In this document: piece by piece, positions 48,260 through 63,195 of the stretch | Numbering within the stretch: the stretch's first letter is position 1 | Layout of the letters: each line of letters starts with the position of its first letter | DNA from: Hordeum vulgare subsp. vulgare | Lineage: Eukaryota; Streptophyta; Magnoliopsida; Poales; Poaceae | DNA length: 64,000 nucleotides | NCBI RefSeq assembly: GCF_904849725.1 | Contig: NC_058524.1 | Coordinates: 490,613,763-490,677,762, forward strand | Direction: 5' to 3' | Position numbers and translations under genes: made by a program | Notes under the pieces: generated by a model | Database searches by the model: none | What the model saw: only the letters and a program-made list of their open reading frames with translations | What the model was told of the DNA's origin: nothing

Positions 48260-51200
48260 TGTGACAGCCCGATGCCGACGTTCCAGAAGATTCCCCCCTT
48301 TATTCTGTTTTCGTCGTGTGTCTATTTTCTTTTGTTGCATCATCATCGCATCATTCGCATCATCTGCATTGCATCGGCATCTCCGTTGCCGCCAGTTTTC
48401 AAATTTGCATCCGTTGTTAGTTACCGGTTCTCGTCGTTATCCGTTCTGAGCCCGACCATACACGCACGCGCCCGCGGCACCGTCGTAACCCTGTTTTTAA
48501 AGTGTGCGTAAAACTTTCTCTGATTGGGGTGAGATTTGACGTGCGGTGTTAATTTAATATAGCTATGCCGCCTGTCGAATTTCGTCGCGATCGGAGTTCA
48601 TCTGGTACCCGAACGGTCGACCATAGCGGCACCGTATTCGGTGTACCGTCGGACGTCTGTCGGTGTTTTAAAATTCGTTCCCGCGTCGCCCGTTCTCCCT
48701 CTCGTCTCCGGATATCCACTCTACACGGTCTCGTAACCATTCCCACGTTCGGAATCGTCCGAATCCGACCGCACGGTTGGATCCGGAACGCGATTCCGGT
48801 TAACCTAGCCCCCATTTTCCTCTATAAATACCCCCCCCGGGTGCATTTTAGACAGCCTCCCTCTAATCCCTCCTTGTTTTCCGCGCCCACCTACCCCTAA
48901 CCCTAAATCTTCCACCTCTCTCTCCTCCCCCAGCCGTCGGGCCCGCCCGAAGCCCATCCGACCGCCGCCCCACTCTCCCTACGCCCGAGCTCCTCTCTTC
49001 TTGCCCCGAGCACCCCTAGCCGGAGGTCGCCGTCGCCCCTCGTCGGTCGCCGCCTCCCCTGCCCTCGCCGGAGCCACCACTGGCCGGAGCGCCGCCCGCC
49101 ATCGCCGGCGAGCCGCCGGAAGCGCAGCCCCTCGTCCCGCGCCTTGCCACCGGAACCGCGGCCGCGTCCCGTCGTCGCCCGCGCTGCTGCCTCCATCTCC
49201 CGCCGCCTTGCTGCCTTCCCCCCCGCCGCCGGCACCGCGCCGCCTCCCCGCGCCGGCACTGCGCCGCCATCTCGAGCCAGGACGCGTGCAACCCCTCCGG
49301 CCGAGAACCGCCGCCGGAGCGCTGGATCGGGAGAGTGTACAGGTTCTGCTCGCCCCCGCGTTGACCAGCAGCGCTCCCCCTCCGCGCTGGGCCGCGCCCC
49401 CAGGCCCAGCTGGCCTCGTCGGCCCGCCTCGCCTCCACTGCCCCAAGCCGGCCTGCCTCTCCCCCTGGGCCTTGGCCCCAAGGTGACCTCCTCCTCTGCC
49501 TGCCCAATCCCACGCCCTAGGCGTCTCGTAGCTATTCTGCGCCACTGGTTTCGGCCCAATAGGTTTATTGGAGTTTTTACGAATTAGTTAATTTCAGGAA
49601 GTTACTAAATATTAAAACGCGTATAACTTTTAATACGTGTATCGGATCGGAATGTGTAGCATATGGATTTTGTGTAGAATTCCGCGTAGATTTCGAATTT
49701 CTAACTTGCATAATTATTTGAGGCAGTTTGAAGTGCCTAATGCATCGTTTTGCGTGTTGTTTCAATAGGATCCGTTCCGTAGTTATTTCTCGTGCGTGTC
49801 CGGATTGCCCGTATACCGTAGATTAAATGTCCATGTTTTAGGGACCAGTTTTTCATGTATTTTAGAGCGGTCATTTGTATTTTTGCGTGTAGGGAATTGC
49901 CGCTAATTTATTTTTCCGTGTATAGGTTATTTTCTCGCATTTATGTGTGGCATTATATTGTGTTGCAACCCCACATATTTTATATGTTTCCGAGGGATTT
50001 TTCTATGCAATTAGTTTTAGCATTAGAGCAAGTTAGTTCGTGTGATATTTTGCCGTGATGCCCTTTTGTTTATTTCGTAGGATTTATTACGTGCTTCGTT
50101 TGAAGGAGTCGTCAACTAGGGAGTTCTTCTTTGATGTTTTGTCTAGCCCCCAGTATTTTCGGTTGTAATAGAAATGCTTGTTTAGGTGTGGTTTGCTTGC
50201 TCTCAAGTTGCTAGAAATAGTGCTGATTTGGAGGTGCTGAAATATTTCTAAGTCTGGAATCTGTTATATTTTGTTGATATCTTGCCTTGCTTGTATCTTG
50301 TGCTTTGTAGCTCTTTTGAGTTGGTCTAATGGAGTTAGTTGTAACCCTTGTGTTTCTCTAGCATGCTGTGAATTTACATGCCTTTTGGAGACCTGTAGCT
50401 TAAGGTTTTGCTGCTGTCAATATAGCTTCAGATCAAAAACTGCACTTTCATGAGGTGTAATTTTCACCAAGTCTGAAATAGAGTGTGAGATGCCATTTTG
50501 TGTCTTCTTTCCCTAGTGATCCATGATGCCATGCTAGTTGTTGTTAGTTGTTTGTAGTAGTGCTTCTTGCCCTCTTTCGTGTCATGCCTTCCTTGAGTTT
50601 ATCGGACTTGTGTAGCCCATAGTTGTGGGGCGTAGAAAATGCTATGTGGCTGATTTTGGCAGATTGTAGAGATTTCTTGTTTTGCTCGTAGTTGTTGAAC
50701 CGTAGCTCTGATTTGATCGTGTCCTACATGAAACTTGCTTAGAATCTCGTGTAGTTTCATTTTATCTTGCTATTTGTATGTTTTGAAGTGCTCGTAGCCG
50801 TCGTTGCACACATATTGCATTCATGCCATCATATCTTGCGGTGCTTGTAACTTTTGATCCGTAGCTCCGTTGGAGATGATCTCTATGTGTAGATTGCTTG
50901 AAATGACGCGTAGAATCACGAGAACCTATTTGTTTTGCTGTTTAATGACTAATTAAATGTGTTAACTCAGATCTAGACAGAATTATAAATTAACATGTGA
51001 GGTCGTCTCGGAGATGCTATATGTCATTTCCGACCTCATTTAAAATGCCTAGATAGTTAGTTTAATTACGCTTCACCTCTTGCCATGTTTATCCACATTT
51101 AATATTGCCGTGTACCTAATCGGGATAGAACTAAATAATTAACGTGGAGTTTCGTCAATATGCAACTCGTTGCATATTGAACTTCACTTAATGTGTAGTG

Positions 51201-53086
51201 TTTGTTTGTCGTGAATTGCCATGCCGTGTCTTGCATGCGTTCAGCTGCTCATGCATCATTTGTGTTGTGCATCATGTGGTGAATATCGTGTGTTGATACT
51301 TGTTCCGGTTTTCCCCGTCTCGATAGAGTTCCGCAGCGTGCCGGATTGTGAGGATCCGTTCGACTACATCGGTTCGTCTGCTTCACGGAGGCATTCTTCT
51401 TCCAAGCGGGATCTCAGGCAAGATGACCATTTCCCCAGATACCATAACTATCATTTCCATGCTAGTTTATCGCTTCTATCGTTTATGTCTCGTTGCCTAC
51501 CACTTGTTAAATATCAGCCGCTCAACAATGCCATGAAACCTTCAACCTGTTCGACCTAGCAAAGCACTGATTGGCTATGTTACTGCTTGCTTAACCTTGT
51601 TGTTAGCGTTGCTAGTTGCAGGTGTAGTTGCTTCCATGTGATAACATGGGTTCCTTGTCATATCACCATATTAATGCTATTTAATTTAATGCACCTATAT
51701 ACTTGGTAAAAGGTGGAAGGCTCGGCCTTTCTAGCCTGGTGTTTTGTTCCACCTTTACCCCCTTAGTTTCGGCTACCGGTGTTATGTTCCATAAACGAGT
51801 GCTCCTAACACGAACGGGGTTGTTATGGGGACCCCCTTGATAATTCGTTTTAGATTAAAGCTGGTCTGGCAGGGCCCAACTTTGGTACTACATTTGCCTA
51901 ATAACTAATGAACTGCATAGGGAGTAATTAACCCGAGGAAATTTAATCAACCCCCGGGCCAGTGCTCCTCATGAGTGTTGGTCCAGCCACCTAGCAGTCG
52001 GCGGTGCCACCACGGGGCAACTCGAGGTTTGGTTCCCGTCCACTTTGCATAGACGGTGTGTCCTGAGAACGAGATACGCGGCTCCTATCGGGTTCGTCGA
52101 CACACCGGGTGGCCTTGCTGGATTAGTTTTACCTTTGACGAGATATCTTGTGCATCGGGATTCCGCTGATGCTTTGGGTAATCTCAGAGTTGAGGTTTTC
52201 CACTAGGGAATCCGACGAGATCGCGAGCTTCGTGATTGAGGATTTCTATGCGGCTTGTGCTAATTTGTGATGGACTAGTTGGAGCACCCCTGCATGGCTA
52301 AATCTTTTCGGAAAGCCGTGCCCACGGTTATGTGGCAACATGGAAGCTTTGTTTAACACTGGTTCTAGATAACTTGAAGTTAATTAATTAAAATATGCCA
52401 ACTGTGTGCGTAACCGTGACTGTCTCTTTCGTGAGTTCCTTCTCCGATCGAGTACACGGTGGGGTTATGTCTGACGTAGGTAGGTGTTCAGGATCATTCA
52501 TTTGATCATCAGTAGTTCACGTCCGTTATGCGTAGATCATCCCCCTCTTATTTCTTGTACTCGTAAGCTAGCCACCATATATATGCTTAGCCACTGATGC
52601 AACCTCGTCACTTAACCATGCCTCACCCATTAAGCTTTGCTAGTCTTGATACCTTTGGAAATGAGATTGCTCAGTCCCCTGTGGCTCACAGATTACTACA
52701 ACACCAGTTGCAGGTACAGGTAAAGGTTACTTGACGCGAGCGCGTTGATTGCTCATTTGGAGTTGCTTCTTCTTCTTCTTCTTCTTCATCGATCTAGGAT
52801 GGGTTCCAGACTGGCAGCCTGGGATAGCAAGGATGGACGTCGTTCTTCTTTTGTCGTTTATTTTCGTCCGTAGTCGGACCCTGATCTTACTCTTGATGAA
52901 TATGTAATGTACTGATGTGACTCTGATGTAGCTTGTGGCAAGTGTAAGCCAATTCTATATATATCTCTTCTTTTCAGTACATGTACTCGTAACGATATCA
53001 ATTCTTGCGACACGATGAGATGCGCTTCTATCCCTGACGAGGCCTTCGTGCCAAATTGAGGATAGGGTCGCATCTTGGGCGTGACA
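48260..53086 (+). repeat. LARD 3' LTR
   Basis: TGTGACAGCCCGATGCC...GGGCGTGACA. TATAAATA at 48823-48830; a TTC microsatellite at about 52767-52786. Long GC-rich frames (48903-49587) overlap the leader-like block and differ in phase from the 5' LTR. Confidence 0.93.
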
Positions 53087-53221
53087 CGATATGTCCTATA
53101 TTTAGCAAAGGGCATGACGAAACTTTCCATGGCTAATCTAAAAAGGAAAAATGGACACGTGGGTAGCATGAGCATCCGCCCCTTCCGCGTAGCTTAATGG
53201 GTTTGATGCGCTTCAGTATTG
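53087..53221. other. Short unassigned stretch right of the LARD
   Basis: Begins with the CGATA target duplication copy. No gene or repeat recognised. Confidence 0.4.
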
Positions 53222-54790
53222 ATTTATTTTTTTGAAAATCTTGCCGCTCTTATTGAAACTCAAACAAAGTTTGGAATGTCATCGGCAATCACATCCAGAA
53301 TGCAATCTGGAGGTGAACCCTGCCATACCTTACATAGTCCTTCGCCTACTCCTATCTTAGCTAACTTATGCGCGACAACATTAGCAGAACGCCTAACCCA
53401 AGAAACTCGGGAGCCAATGAACCCACATAGTTGAGATTTGATGTCCTCTACCCATGTTCCTGTGGCAGATAAATCCTTCCCTTGATGATTGATCTTTTGC
53501 ACTAGAGCCTGGTCGTCCAGCTCTAGGTGGATCATTTGGACTTGGATATCTGCCGCAATTTTCAGAGCCCTCTGGCAGGCCTTAATCTCCGCTGATTCAG
53601 GATCTCCAATGTGAGGGAAAAAATGACAGACGCCTGCTATAAACCCCCCATTGTCAGTCCTAAACACTGCTCCACCTTCACCCTTGCATCCTTACCTATC
53701 TGTAGCTCCATCCAAATTTACCTTCGTCCATCCCTCTTGAGGAGGGGACTAGCGCTGTATCACCGCTTGTGTCGTCACCGGAGCCCTTGTAGCATGTACC
53801 TCCCTCCATTCCTGTATGTAACCGCAAACACAAGCTGTGATTTCATGTGGAGCTTCGATTTTCCTCCCTTCCTTGGTCTCATTGCGCGCCAGCCACAGAG
53901 CGTAGACTGCTTGAACCATGGTCTCCCTTTGCTCGCTCGAAGCTTCAGCAAACCACCCCAGCAAACAGTTGGCTAGGGCGCTCTGGGATGCAATGTTACA
54001 AGGCGGAGCCGCAATGCTCATCCCCTGCTGAATGCGCAGCTGATCCCAGAACAGGACGGAGTGCTAGCAGATCCAAAACCTGTGCAAAGACGTCTCCTCT
54101 CTCCCACAAACACAGCAGAAGACACCCGGTTTTATCCTCCTACGATGAAGTTCAGTTCCAACAGCCAGTCCATTCCGAATCAGTCTCCACATATGGATCT
54201 TTGTTTTAGGAGGTGCGCTTGTATCCCAAATCCCCAGGAAACCTTTGTGTTTGTTTACCGACGACGACGCTTCCGGCTATCCAGATCGTGTCTTATTTAG
54301 AGCCATCCTCAGGTGGTAAGCAGATCGCACCGAGAACACCCCATTCTTGGTATAATTCCATGCTAGGTAGTCCTCCGATCCCGGTCCACCAATTGCTATT
54401 TGTTTGATGTCCACTGCTTCGTCTGGCGGAAAAACTTCTGCAATCTTGGCGTTACCCCATGCTTCTCCGTCCGAGGCGATCAGATCTGCGACCTTAGTCA
54501 CCCCGTGAACAAAAACTGCACCTAAGGGTTTAAGACTGTCACTCCTTGGTATCCAATTGTCATGGTGGATCCGAATCTTGCTGCCATCCCCTATTCTCCA
54601 GATCAGCCCCATATTCAAGAGATCTCTGCCATGGATAATACTCCTGAAGGTAAAAGATCCATTTGAGGGTACGTTGCAGATAATATCGAGCAGTCCGGGA
54701 AGTATCTTGCTTTTAACACTCTTGCGCATAACGATAAAGGAACCTGCAAAATCCGCCATGCTTGTTTAGCCATGAGAGCTTGGTTAAAAG
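53222..54790 (-). pseudogene. LINE remnant: RT C-terminus, zf-RVT and RNase H
   Basis: Reading the minus strand: a segment with [14 protein letters not shown] and [13 protein letters not shown] (end of the RT region), RIGDGSKIRIHHDNWIP, then a zinc-binding RT-associated region (MWRLIRNGLAVGTELHRR, CCVCGREETSLHRFW, about 54070-54250), then an RNase H domain (SAEIKACQRALKIA, HLELDDQALVQKI, WVRRSANVVAHKLA, 53260-53667). At least two frame breaks and a stop (near 54070) interrupt it. An A-rich tail on the minus strand at 53222-53240 marks the 3' end, as in non-LTR elements. This is the 3' portion of a plant LINE and is not functional. Confidence 0.82.
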
Positions 54791-55028
54791 CCTCCATATT
54801 ACAACCACGTTTCTCATGTATAACTTGTGAATGAGGTATCATCTCCAGCCTCGTCTTGATCTCCTCTGTAACAGCCTTGCTCTGGCCCAGAAATGGCTCC
54901 TGAATATGCTTGACTGTTGCACGACAGTCCGTGGAAACCTGCACTTGTTGGACGTTCAGGTCCAAAGCCAGGGATAGCCCCTCATTGCACGCCATTGCCT
55001 CCAAGATTTCTGGAGCATTCATATCTTC
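54780..55028 (-). pseudogene. Second RNase H fragment fused upstream of the LINE remnant
   Basis: The minus strand encodes an RNase H-like segment ([48 protein letters not shown]) that runs in frame directly into the RT-like FNQALMAKQ of the next fragment at about 54785. RNase H normally lies after RT, so the order is abnormal. It points to a junction between two LINE copies or to a rearranged gene fragment. Confidence 0.7.
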
Positions 55029-55030
55029 TA

Positions 55031-55283
55031 CTTCCTTCGTTCCTAAATACTCCCTCTGTTCCAAAATAATTGTTTCAACTTTGTACTAACTTTAGTACAA
55101 AATTGTACTAAGCTTAAGACACTTATTTTGGAACGGAGGGAGTATAACACATTTTAGATATTTCACTAGAGACTACACACGAAAATATACAGACATAATT
55201 TAAAGTGGAGATTTACTCATTTTACTTCGTATATAGGCTATAATAAAAAAATTAAAAAGACTTATATTTAAAAACGGAGGGAG
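55031..55283. mobile_element. Stowaway MITE, interrupted by another MITE
   Basis: Ends CTTCCTTCGTTCCTAAATA (left) and TATTTAAAAACGGAGGGAG (right), flanked by TA. The interior (TTTCACTAGAGACTAC, TTTACTCATTTTACTTCG) fits a longer Triticeae Stowaway family. A 93-bp MITE is inserted at 55050. Confidence 0.8.
55050..55142 (+). mobile_element. Stowaway MITE (93 bp) nested in a MITE
   Basis: CTCCCTCTGTTCCAAAATAA to TTATTTTGGAACGGAGGGAG, with TA on both sides, inside the terminal region of the larger MITE. Differs from the 39110 copy mostly at C/T positions. Confidence 0.92.
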
Positions 55284-56140
55284 TACAACCACAGCCAATG
55301 CTCCCAAAACATGACATTACGATCACAACAGATTGTAGCGATGGCTCCTCTTTCTCTGTTGCGCGAGAGAGAATCGTCCGGTTGGTTTGTCGCTTCTCCG
55401 GGACACGAGAAAGATCAGCAATATACTTCATGACTACATACAAAATAAAATAGATGAATCTATACTCTAAAATATGTCTATATACATCCGTTATAGTTCT
55501 TTATGAAGCGCAATGTTGACTACGGAGATTGGTACCGTTGTTCGTGGATGACTTTCGCACCCACCACATAGACCACGTAGTAACTATAGCTTTGACAAAC
55601 TGGTCTTCATGCACCGTGCTCTGTAATTCCATCAGCCAGAGGCGTGCATCCTGGCAAGTGAATTCGTGTGTTTAATTAACTTTGGCACTAGCTTCGTACA
55701 TAGGTTTTGCTATATAGTTTTAACCAGTCCTGTTTCTTCTAGAATATGCTGTCTGATTCACCGTATCATGGTGAATCTAAACTATCATTGTAGTAGCAAT
55801 CTAGCGAGGACCTAGCCTCAGTGCTAGAATTTTGCAAATCTACTGCGAAGTGAAGAATGGTTTCCCTAGAACGGTCGCCGTTCTCAGCACAGCGAGGCTA
55901 CCAATCTAGTCTAGTGGTAGTGGACAAGGAAACATACATTACAAGCAAGCGAACGGTTCCCTCTCACATCTCATAATAACCCAATAAAGAAATTTAACCT
56001 TGATGAGGCAGCTGCACGGCACTGCAAGTTACAGTTCTCGACACAATTCAAGAAATCCGCAGCTCATCTGGCAAATGTGCCGCTATAAGCTTAAACCACG
56101 GGTACATGCCGGCGAAAGCAGGGACGCTAAAACGAGGGCC
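55284..56140. other. 3' flank of RPT6 with a MITE scrap
   Basis: 55430-55500 resembles half of a Stowaway element (GACTACATAC, AATCTATACTCTAAAATATG). The rest is unique-looking. The part nearest 56140 should contain the RPT6 3' UTR; I cannot place the poly(A) site. Confidence 0.5.
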
Positions 56141-59374
<3,234 letters not shown>

Positions 59375-59637
59375 CGGGGCACCCTCGTCTGCTCCGCCGC
59401 TCTGTAGGTGGCTCGAGTCTGCTCGGGTTCGAGGGGAGCTTTCTTTTCCGGCACGTTTGGTTCGCTTCTGGCTTTTGGTTCTCGGGGCTGGACGGGCGTG
59501 CCGTATATGACGGGTCGATCGCCCGGTGGTGCGTGGTGCGGGGTGCGGCACGGTTCGGTTCGGAGTAGTAGGTGCGAGAAGGGGACGGACACGGCCACAG
59601 ATCGGAGCGGGCACTGTTGACCCACACTTTGTATTGT
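59375..59637 (-). promoter_or_regulatory. RPT6 5' UTR and proximal promoter region
   Basis: GC-rich sequence upstream of the RPT6 ATG. A weak TATA-like CATATA lies near 59503-59508 (minus strand). No clear proteasome-box motif was identified by eye. Confidence 0.4.
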
Positions 59638-59672
59638 ACTCCCTCCGTTTTTCTTTTCAGAGATTTCAATAT
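59638..59672. mobile_element. Single Stowaway-like terminal repeat
   Basis: TACTCCCTCCGTTTTTCTTTTC resembles one MITE end, but no matching opposite end was found nearby, so it is a remnant. Confidence 0.45.
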
Positions 59673-61414
59673 GGGCAGTGTGTGCCGGCCTAAAACACTA
59701 GACCGCTCGTCCGTGTCTCTTTGGATTTGACATGCACGAAACCACCAAGACGGTTAGATGGCGCACGCACTCGCATCGGAAAAAAACGGTTTGTACTGGG
59801 ATCAGTCGTCTTCTTCCTCGCTCCCACGAACTCCCCCGCATCTCCTCCTCGCCTGATCACTCCTTCCTCCTCTAGGCTCCTCTTGATCACCCCTTCCTCC
59901 CCTAGCCTCCTCTTGCAGCTCCGCGCGCAGGCTTTCGTCGCCGTCGCCGTCGCCGCTCGTCAGAGTAGCTCATCGCCGCTCGCCGAAGCAGCTCATCACC
60001 GCTCGCCGGAGTAGCTCGTCGGCTCGGCGGTTGCCATGTTGGTGCCCCGTGCAACAGCCGCACCCTGCGGTTGAAGCTTTTGTTGAGACCATTGTGGCTC
60101 CGGTTGGGACGACTGGAGCTCGCTGGTGTGCTCGCTGCCGCTCATCCCCGATGTGCAACTTCCAACAACAAAAAAGAGCTCAGGGGAAGATGCCGAGTGC
60201 TACAATCGACGACAAAAAAGCTACAACTAGCAACAGGAAAGGCTTCAGTCGGCTACAAAAAAAACTTCGACCAGTATACGACGGGAGCTATGGATGACCA
60301 ACAAAAGTTACAACCGGTGACAAAAGTGTTTCATCTAGCGACGAAAAAAGCTTCATCCGACTATGAAAAAGTTTCAACCGTGAAGACGAAGCCATGGACG
60401 AAAAACGAAAAGTTGCAACCGGCATTTACAAAAGTTACAACCGCATTGAAAAAAGTTTCAAACATCTTATCTCAGTTGCGACCCGCGATGACGATGACGT
60501 CGTTTTGCTGCAACCGTAGTAGATATTTGCTACCACCGGGGATTGAAATTGTTACAACCAATATTCCACGGCTGATGCTGCTGCTCCACCAAGCTCCCAG
60601 GCCATGGTTGTAGAAAAACATGACGCCTGTTGTAACAGGGCACTATGTTGGTTGCAGCTTTAGCTTGGTCTCGTAGAGAAAACTACAGCATGCAGGGGCT
60701 CCGGCACCCCCCGACAGCATTACGGGAGAGGAGTAGGGCGTGTGCGGGCAGCCATGGATGCCTTAACAAAGAAAGTGAAGGTCAATGAAAAAGAGTCATG
60801 GAGGAAGGGAGCAACTGGAAAAGGAATGAGGAAAAGAATGAGACGAGGAGGACGAAGGGAGAGAGGCACAGGATAAGATTCAGAAAGAGATAAGGGAGAG
60901 GCACAGGATAAGGTTTACAGTTAGGAAAAGAAGGGTCACCACATTTGTTCCATCCAAATAAACGTTTACCTTTCAATATAGACTTCATACAAAGTAAAAT
61001 AAATTAATTTAGAGTAATTTCAACGCGTCGATCCAAACGAATGACGTTTTTGTCTGTTTTGTCTGTTTGGATCGGTGGCCCACTCGACGTCCGTCCTGTT
61101 TAACATTTTGGGTCGGCGGTGCATCCAACATCCGCGACTCATTTTATGTCCGCGCACGCATTTGAAAAGGCATGCGGTCGTAGATCAAGCCAACAACCAT
61201 ATCGTCGCCCAAGGTTCATGTTGGCACCATGCCAACGGCCGGCATACAATGCCAGCTTTAGAAAACACCATACAGTTTATGTTGACGCACTTGCCAGCGG
61301 TCGGTACACACGCGAGCACACAAAAAGGGGCGGGAGTTTGACCACGCCATCGCGGTCGTGGTCATGCCAGCACACTTGTCGGCATACAAAAAAGGATGGT
61401 GTTCACCGTCATAG
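59673..61414. other. Unclassified repeat-like stretch with a degenerate short-unit repeat
   Basis: 59800-60050 is C/T-rich. At 60150-60480 a ~28-bp degenerate unit (AAAAGTTACAACCGG, AAAAAAGCTTCATCC and variants) recurs about ten times and keeps one frame open (60071-60613) rich in Lys/Thr. 61020-61340 has CGCGTCGATCC- and GTCCGCGC-type sequence often seen in Triticeae non-autonomous DNA transposons. I see no real gene. Confidence 0.4.
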
Positions 61415-63181
61415 TGTTGGAAATATGCCCTAGAGGCAATAATAAAATAGTTATTATCATATTTCCTTGTTCATGATAATCGTCTATTGTTCATGCTATA
61501 ATTGTATTAACAGGAAACAGTAATACATGTGTGAATAAATAGATCACAATGTGTCCCTAGCAAGCCTCTAGTTGGCTAGCTCGTTGATCAATAGATGATC
61601 ATGGTTTCCTGATCATGGACATTAGATGTCATTGATAACGGGATCACATCATTGAGAGAATGATGTGATGGACAAGACCCAATTCTAAGCATAGCACTAG
61701 ATCGCATTGTTCGTATGCTAAAACTTTTCTAATGTCAAGTGTCTTTTCCTTCGACCGTGAGATTGTGCAACTCCCGGATACCGTAGGAGTGCTTTGGGTG
61801 TATCAAACGTCACAACATAACTGGGTGACTATAAAGGTGCACTACGGGTATCTCCGAAAGTGTCTGTTGGGTTGGCACGAATCGAGATCGGGATTTGTCA
61901 CTCCGTGTGACGGAGAGGTATCTCTGGGCTCACTCGGTAGAACATCATCATGAGCTCAATGTGACTAAGGAGTTAGTAACGGGATGACGTGCTATGGAAC
62001 GAGTAAAGAGACTTACCGGTAACGAGATTGAACAAGGTATGGGTATACCGACGATCGAATCTCGGGCAAGTTCTATACCGACACACAAAGGGAATTGTAT
62101 ACAGGATTGATTGAATCTTTGACATCGTGGTTCATTCGATGAGATCATCGTGGAACATGTGGGAGCCACCATGGGTATCCAAATCCTGCTGATGGTTATT
62201 GGTCGGAGAGTGTCTCGGTCATGTATGCATGCCTCGCGAACCCGTAGGGTCTACACACTTAAGGTTCGATGACGCTAGGGTTATAGGGAATTGCTATACG
62301 AGGGTACCTAAGGTTGCTCGGACTACTGGATGAGATCCCGGACGTCACGAGGAGCTCCGGAATGGTTTGGAGGTAAAGATTCATATATAGGATGGATGGG
62401 TTTGGATGTAGGAAATGTTTCGGGCACCACCGGCAAAGTGTCGGGACCATCGGAAGGGTTCGAGAGGCCCACCGGGAGGGGCCACCAGCCCCAGGAGGCT
62501 ACATGGGCCAAGTGTGAGAGGGAACCAGCCCCTGGGTGGGCTGGTGCGCCCCCCACACCCAGCCCAAGGCGCCTAGAGAGGGAAAGGGGGGGAACCCTAA
62601 GTCTGGTGGGCCTAAGGCCCACCACGAGTGCGCCACCCCCTCTCCCTCTCCTGGCCGCCACCCCCTCTCCCATCTAGGGTGCCGCCCCCCTTTAGGGTGG
62701 GAAACCCTAAAGGGGGTGCCACCCTCCCTTTCCCCTATATATAGCGGGGAGTTTTGGCCTTTGAGAACACGGTTTTCCATCTCTCTCGGCGCAGCCCTAT
62801 CTCTCTTCTTCCTCCTCTCCCACGGTGCTTGGCGAAGCCCTGCCGGGAGACCTCGTCTCTCCATCGACACCACGCCGTCGTGCTGCCGGAGATCTTCCCC
62901 AACCTCTCCCTCCTCCTTGTTGGATCAAGGTGCGGGAGACGTCACCGGGCTACACGTGTGTTGAACGCGGAGGTGCCGTGATTCGTCACTAGATCGGAAT
63001 CACACCGCGATCTGAATCATCGCGAGTACGACTCCATCAACCGCGTTCTAGCAACGCTTCCGCTTAGCGATCTTCAAAGGTATGAAGATGCACTCTCCCC
63101 TCTCTCGTTGCTGGTCTCTCCATAGGAAGATCTGAATATGGCGTAGGAAAATTTTGAATTTATGCTACATTACCCCAAACA
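61415..63181 (+). repeat. Angela/BARE-type 5' LTR
   Basis: About 1.77 kb. Contains the family's conserved stretches (GATAACGGGATCACATCAT, CTCCCGGATACCGTAGGAGT, CACCGGGCTACACGTGTG) and a GC-rich region before the TATA box. Five bases before it are CATAG; the matching target duplication copy is outside the window. Confidence 0.92.
62735..62744 (+). promoter_or_regulatory. TATA box of the Angela/BARE-type LTR
   Basis: CCCTATATATAGCGGGG, at the usual promoter place in this LTR family. Confidence 0.65.
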
Positions 63182-63195
63182 GTTGCATCCGAGCC
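63182..63195 (+). other. Primer binding site of the Angela/BARE-type element
   Basis: GTTGCATCCGAGCC directly after the LTR, a variant of the tRNA-iMet complement used by this family. Confidence 0.65.

Larger units (their letters stand above)
40344..53086 (+). mobile_element. Complete LARD retrotransposon (Sukkula-like), non-coding
   Basis: A 12.7-kb element with a 5' LTR at 40344-45113, an internal domain at 45114-48259 and a 3' LTR at 48260-53086. The primer site TGGTATTAGAGAAG (from 45117) is a tRNA-iMet type with two changes. The target duplication is CAATA (40339-40343) versus CGATA (53087-53091). LTRs near 4.8 kb with a ~3.1-kb internal domain lacking any gag or pol frame fit the Large Retrotransposon Derivative class described from barley, whose best-known member is Sukkula. 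Such elements move with proteins supplied by others. The two LTRs show about five differences over 600 bp compared by eye (43201-43800 versus 51170-51770), so insertion is fairly recent. Confidence 0.93.

Noticed and set aside
62323..62964. Overlapping ORFs on both strands in a GC-rich stretch
   Set aside because: Part of the Angela/BARE-type LTR upstream and downstream of its TATA box, with no protein signature.
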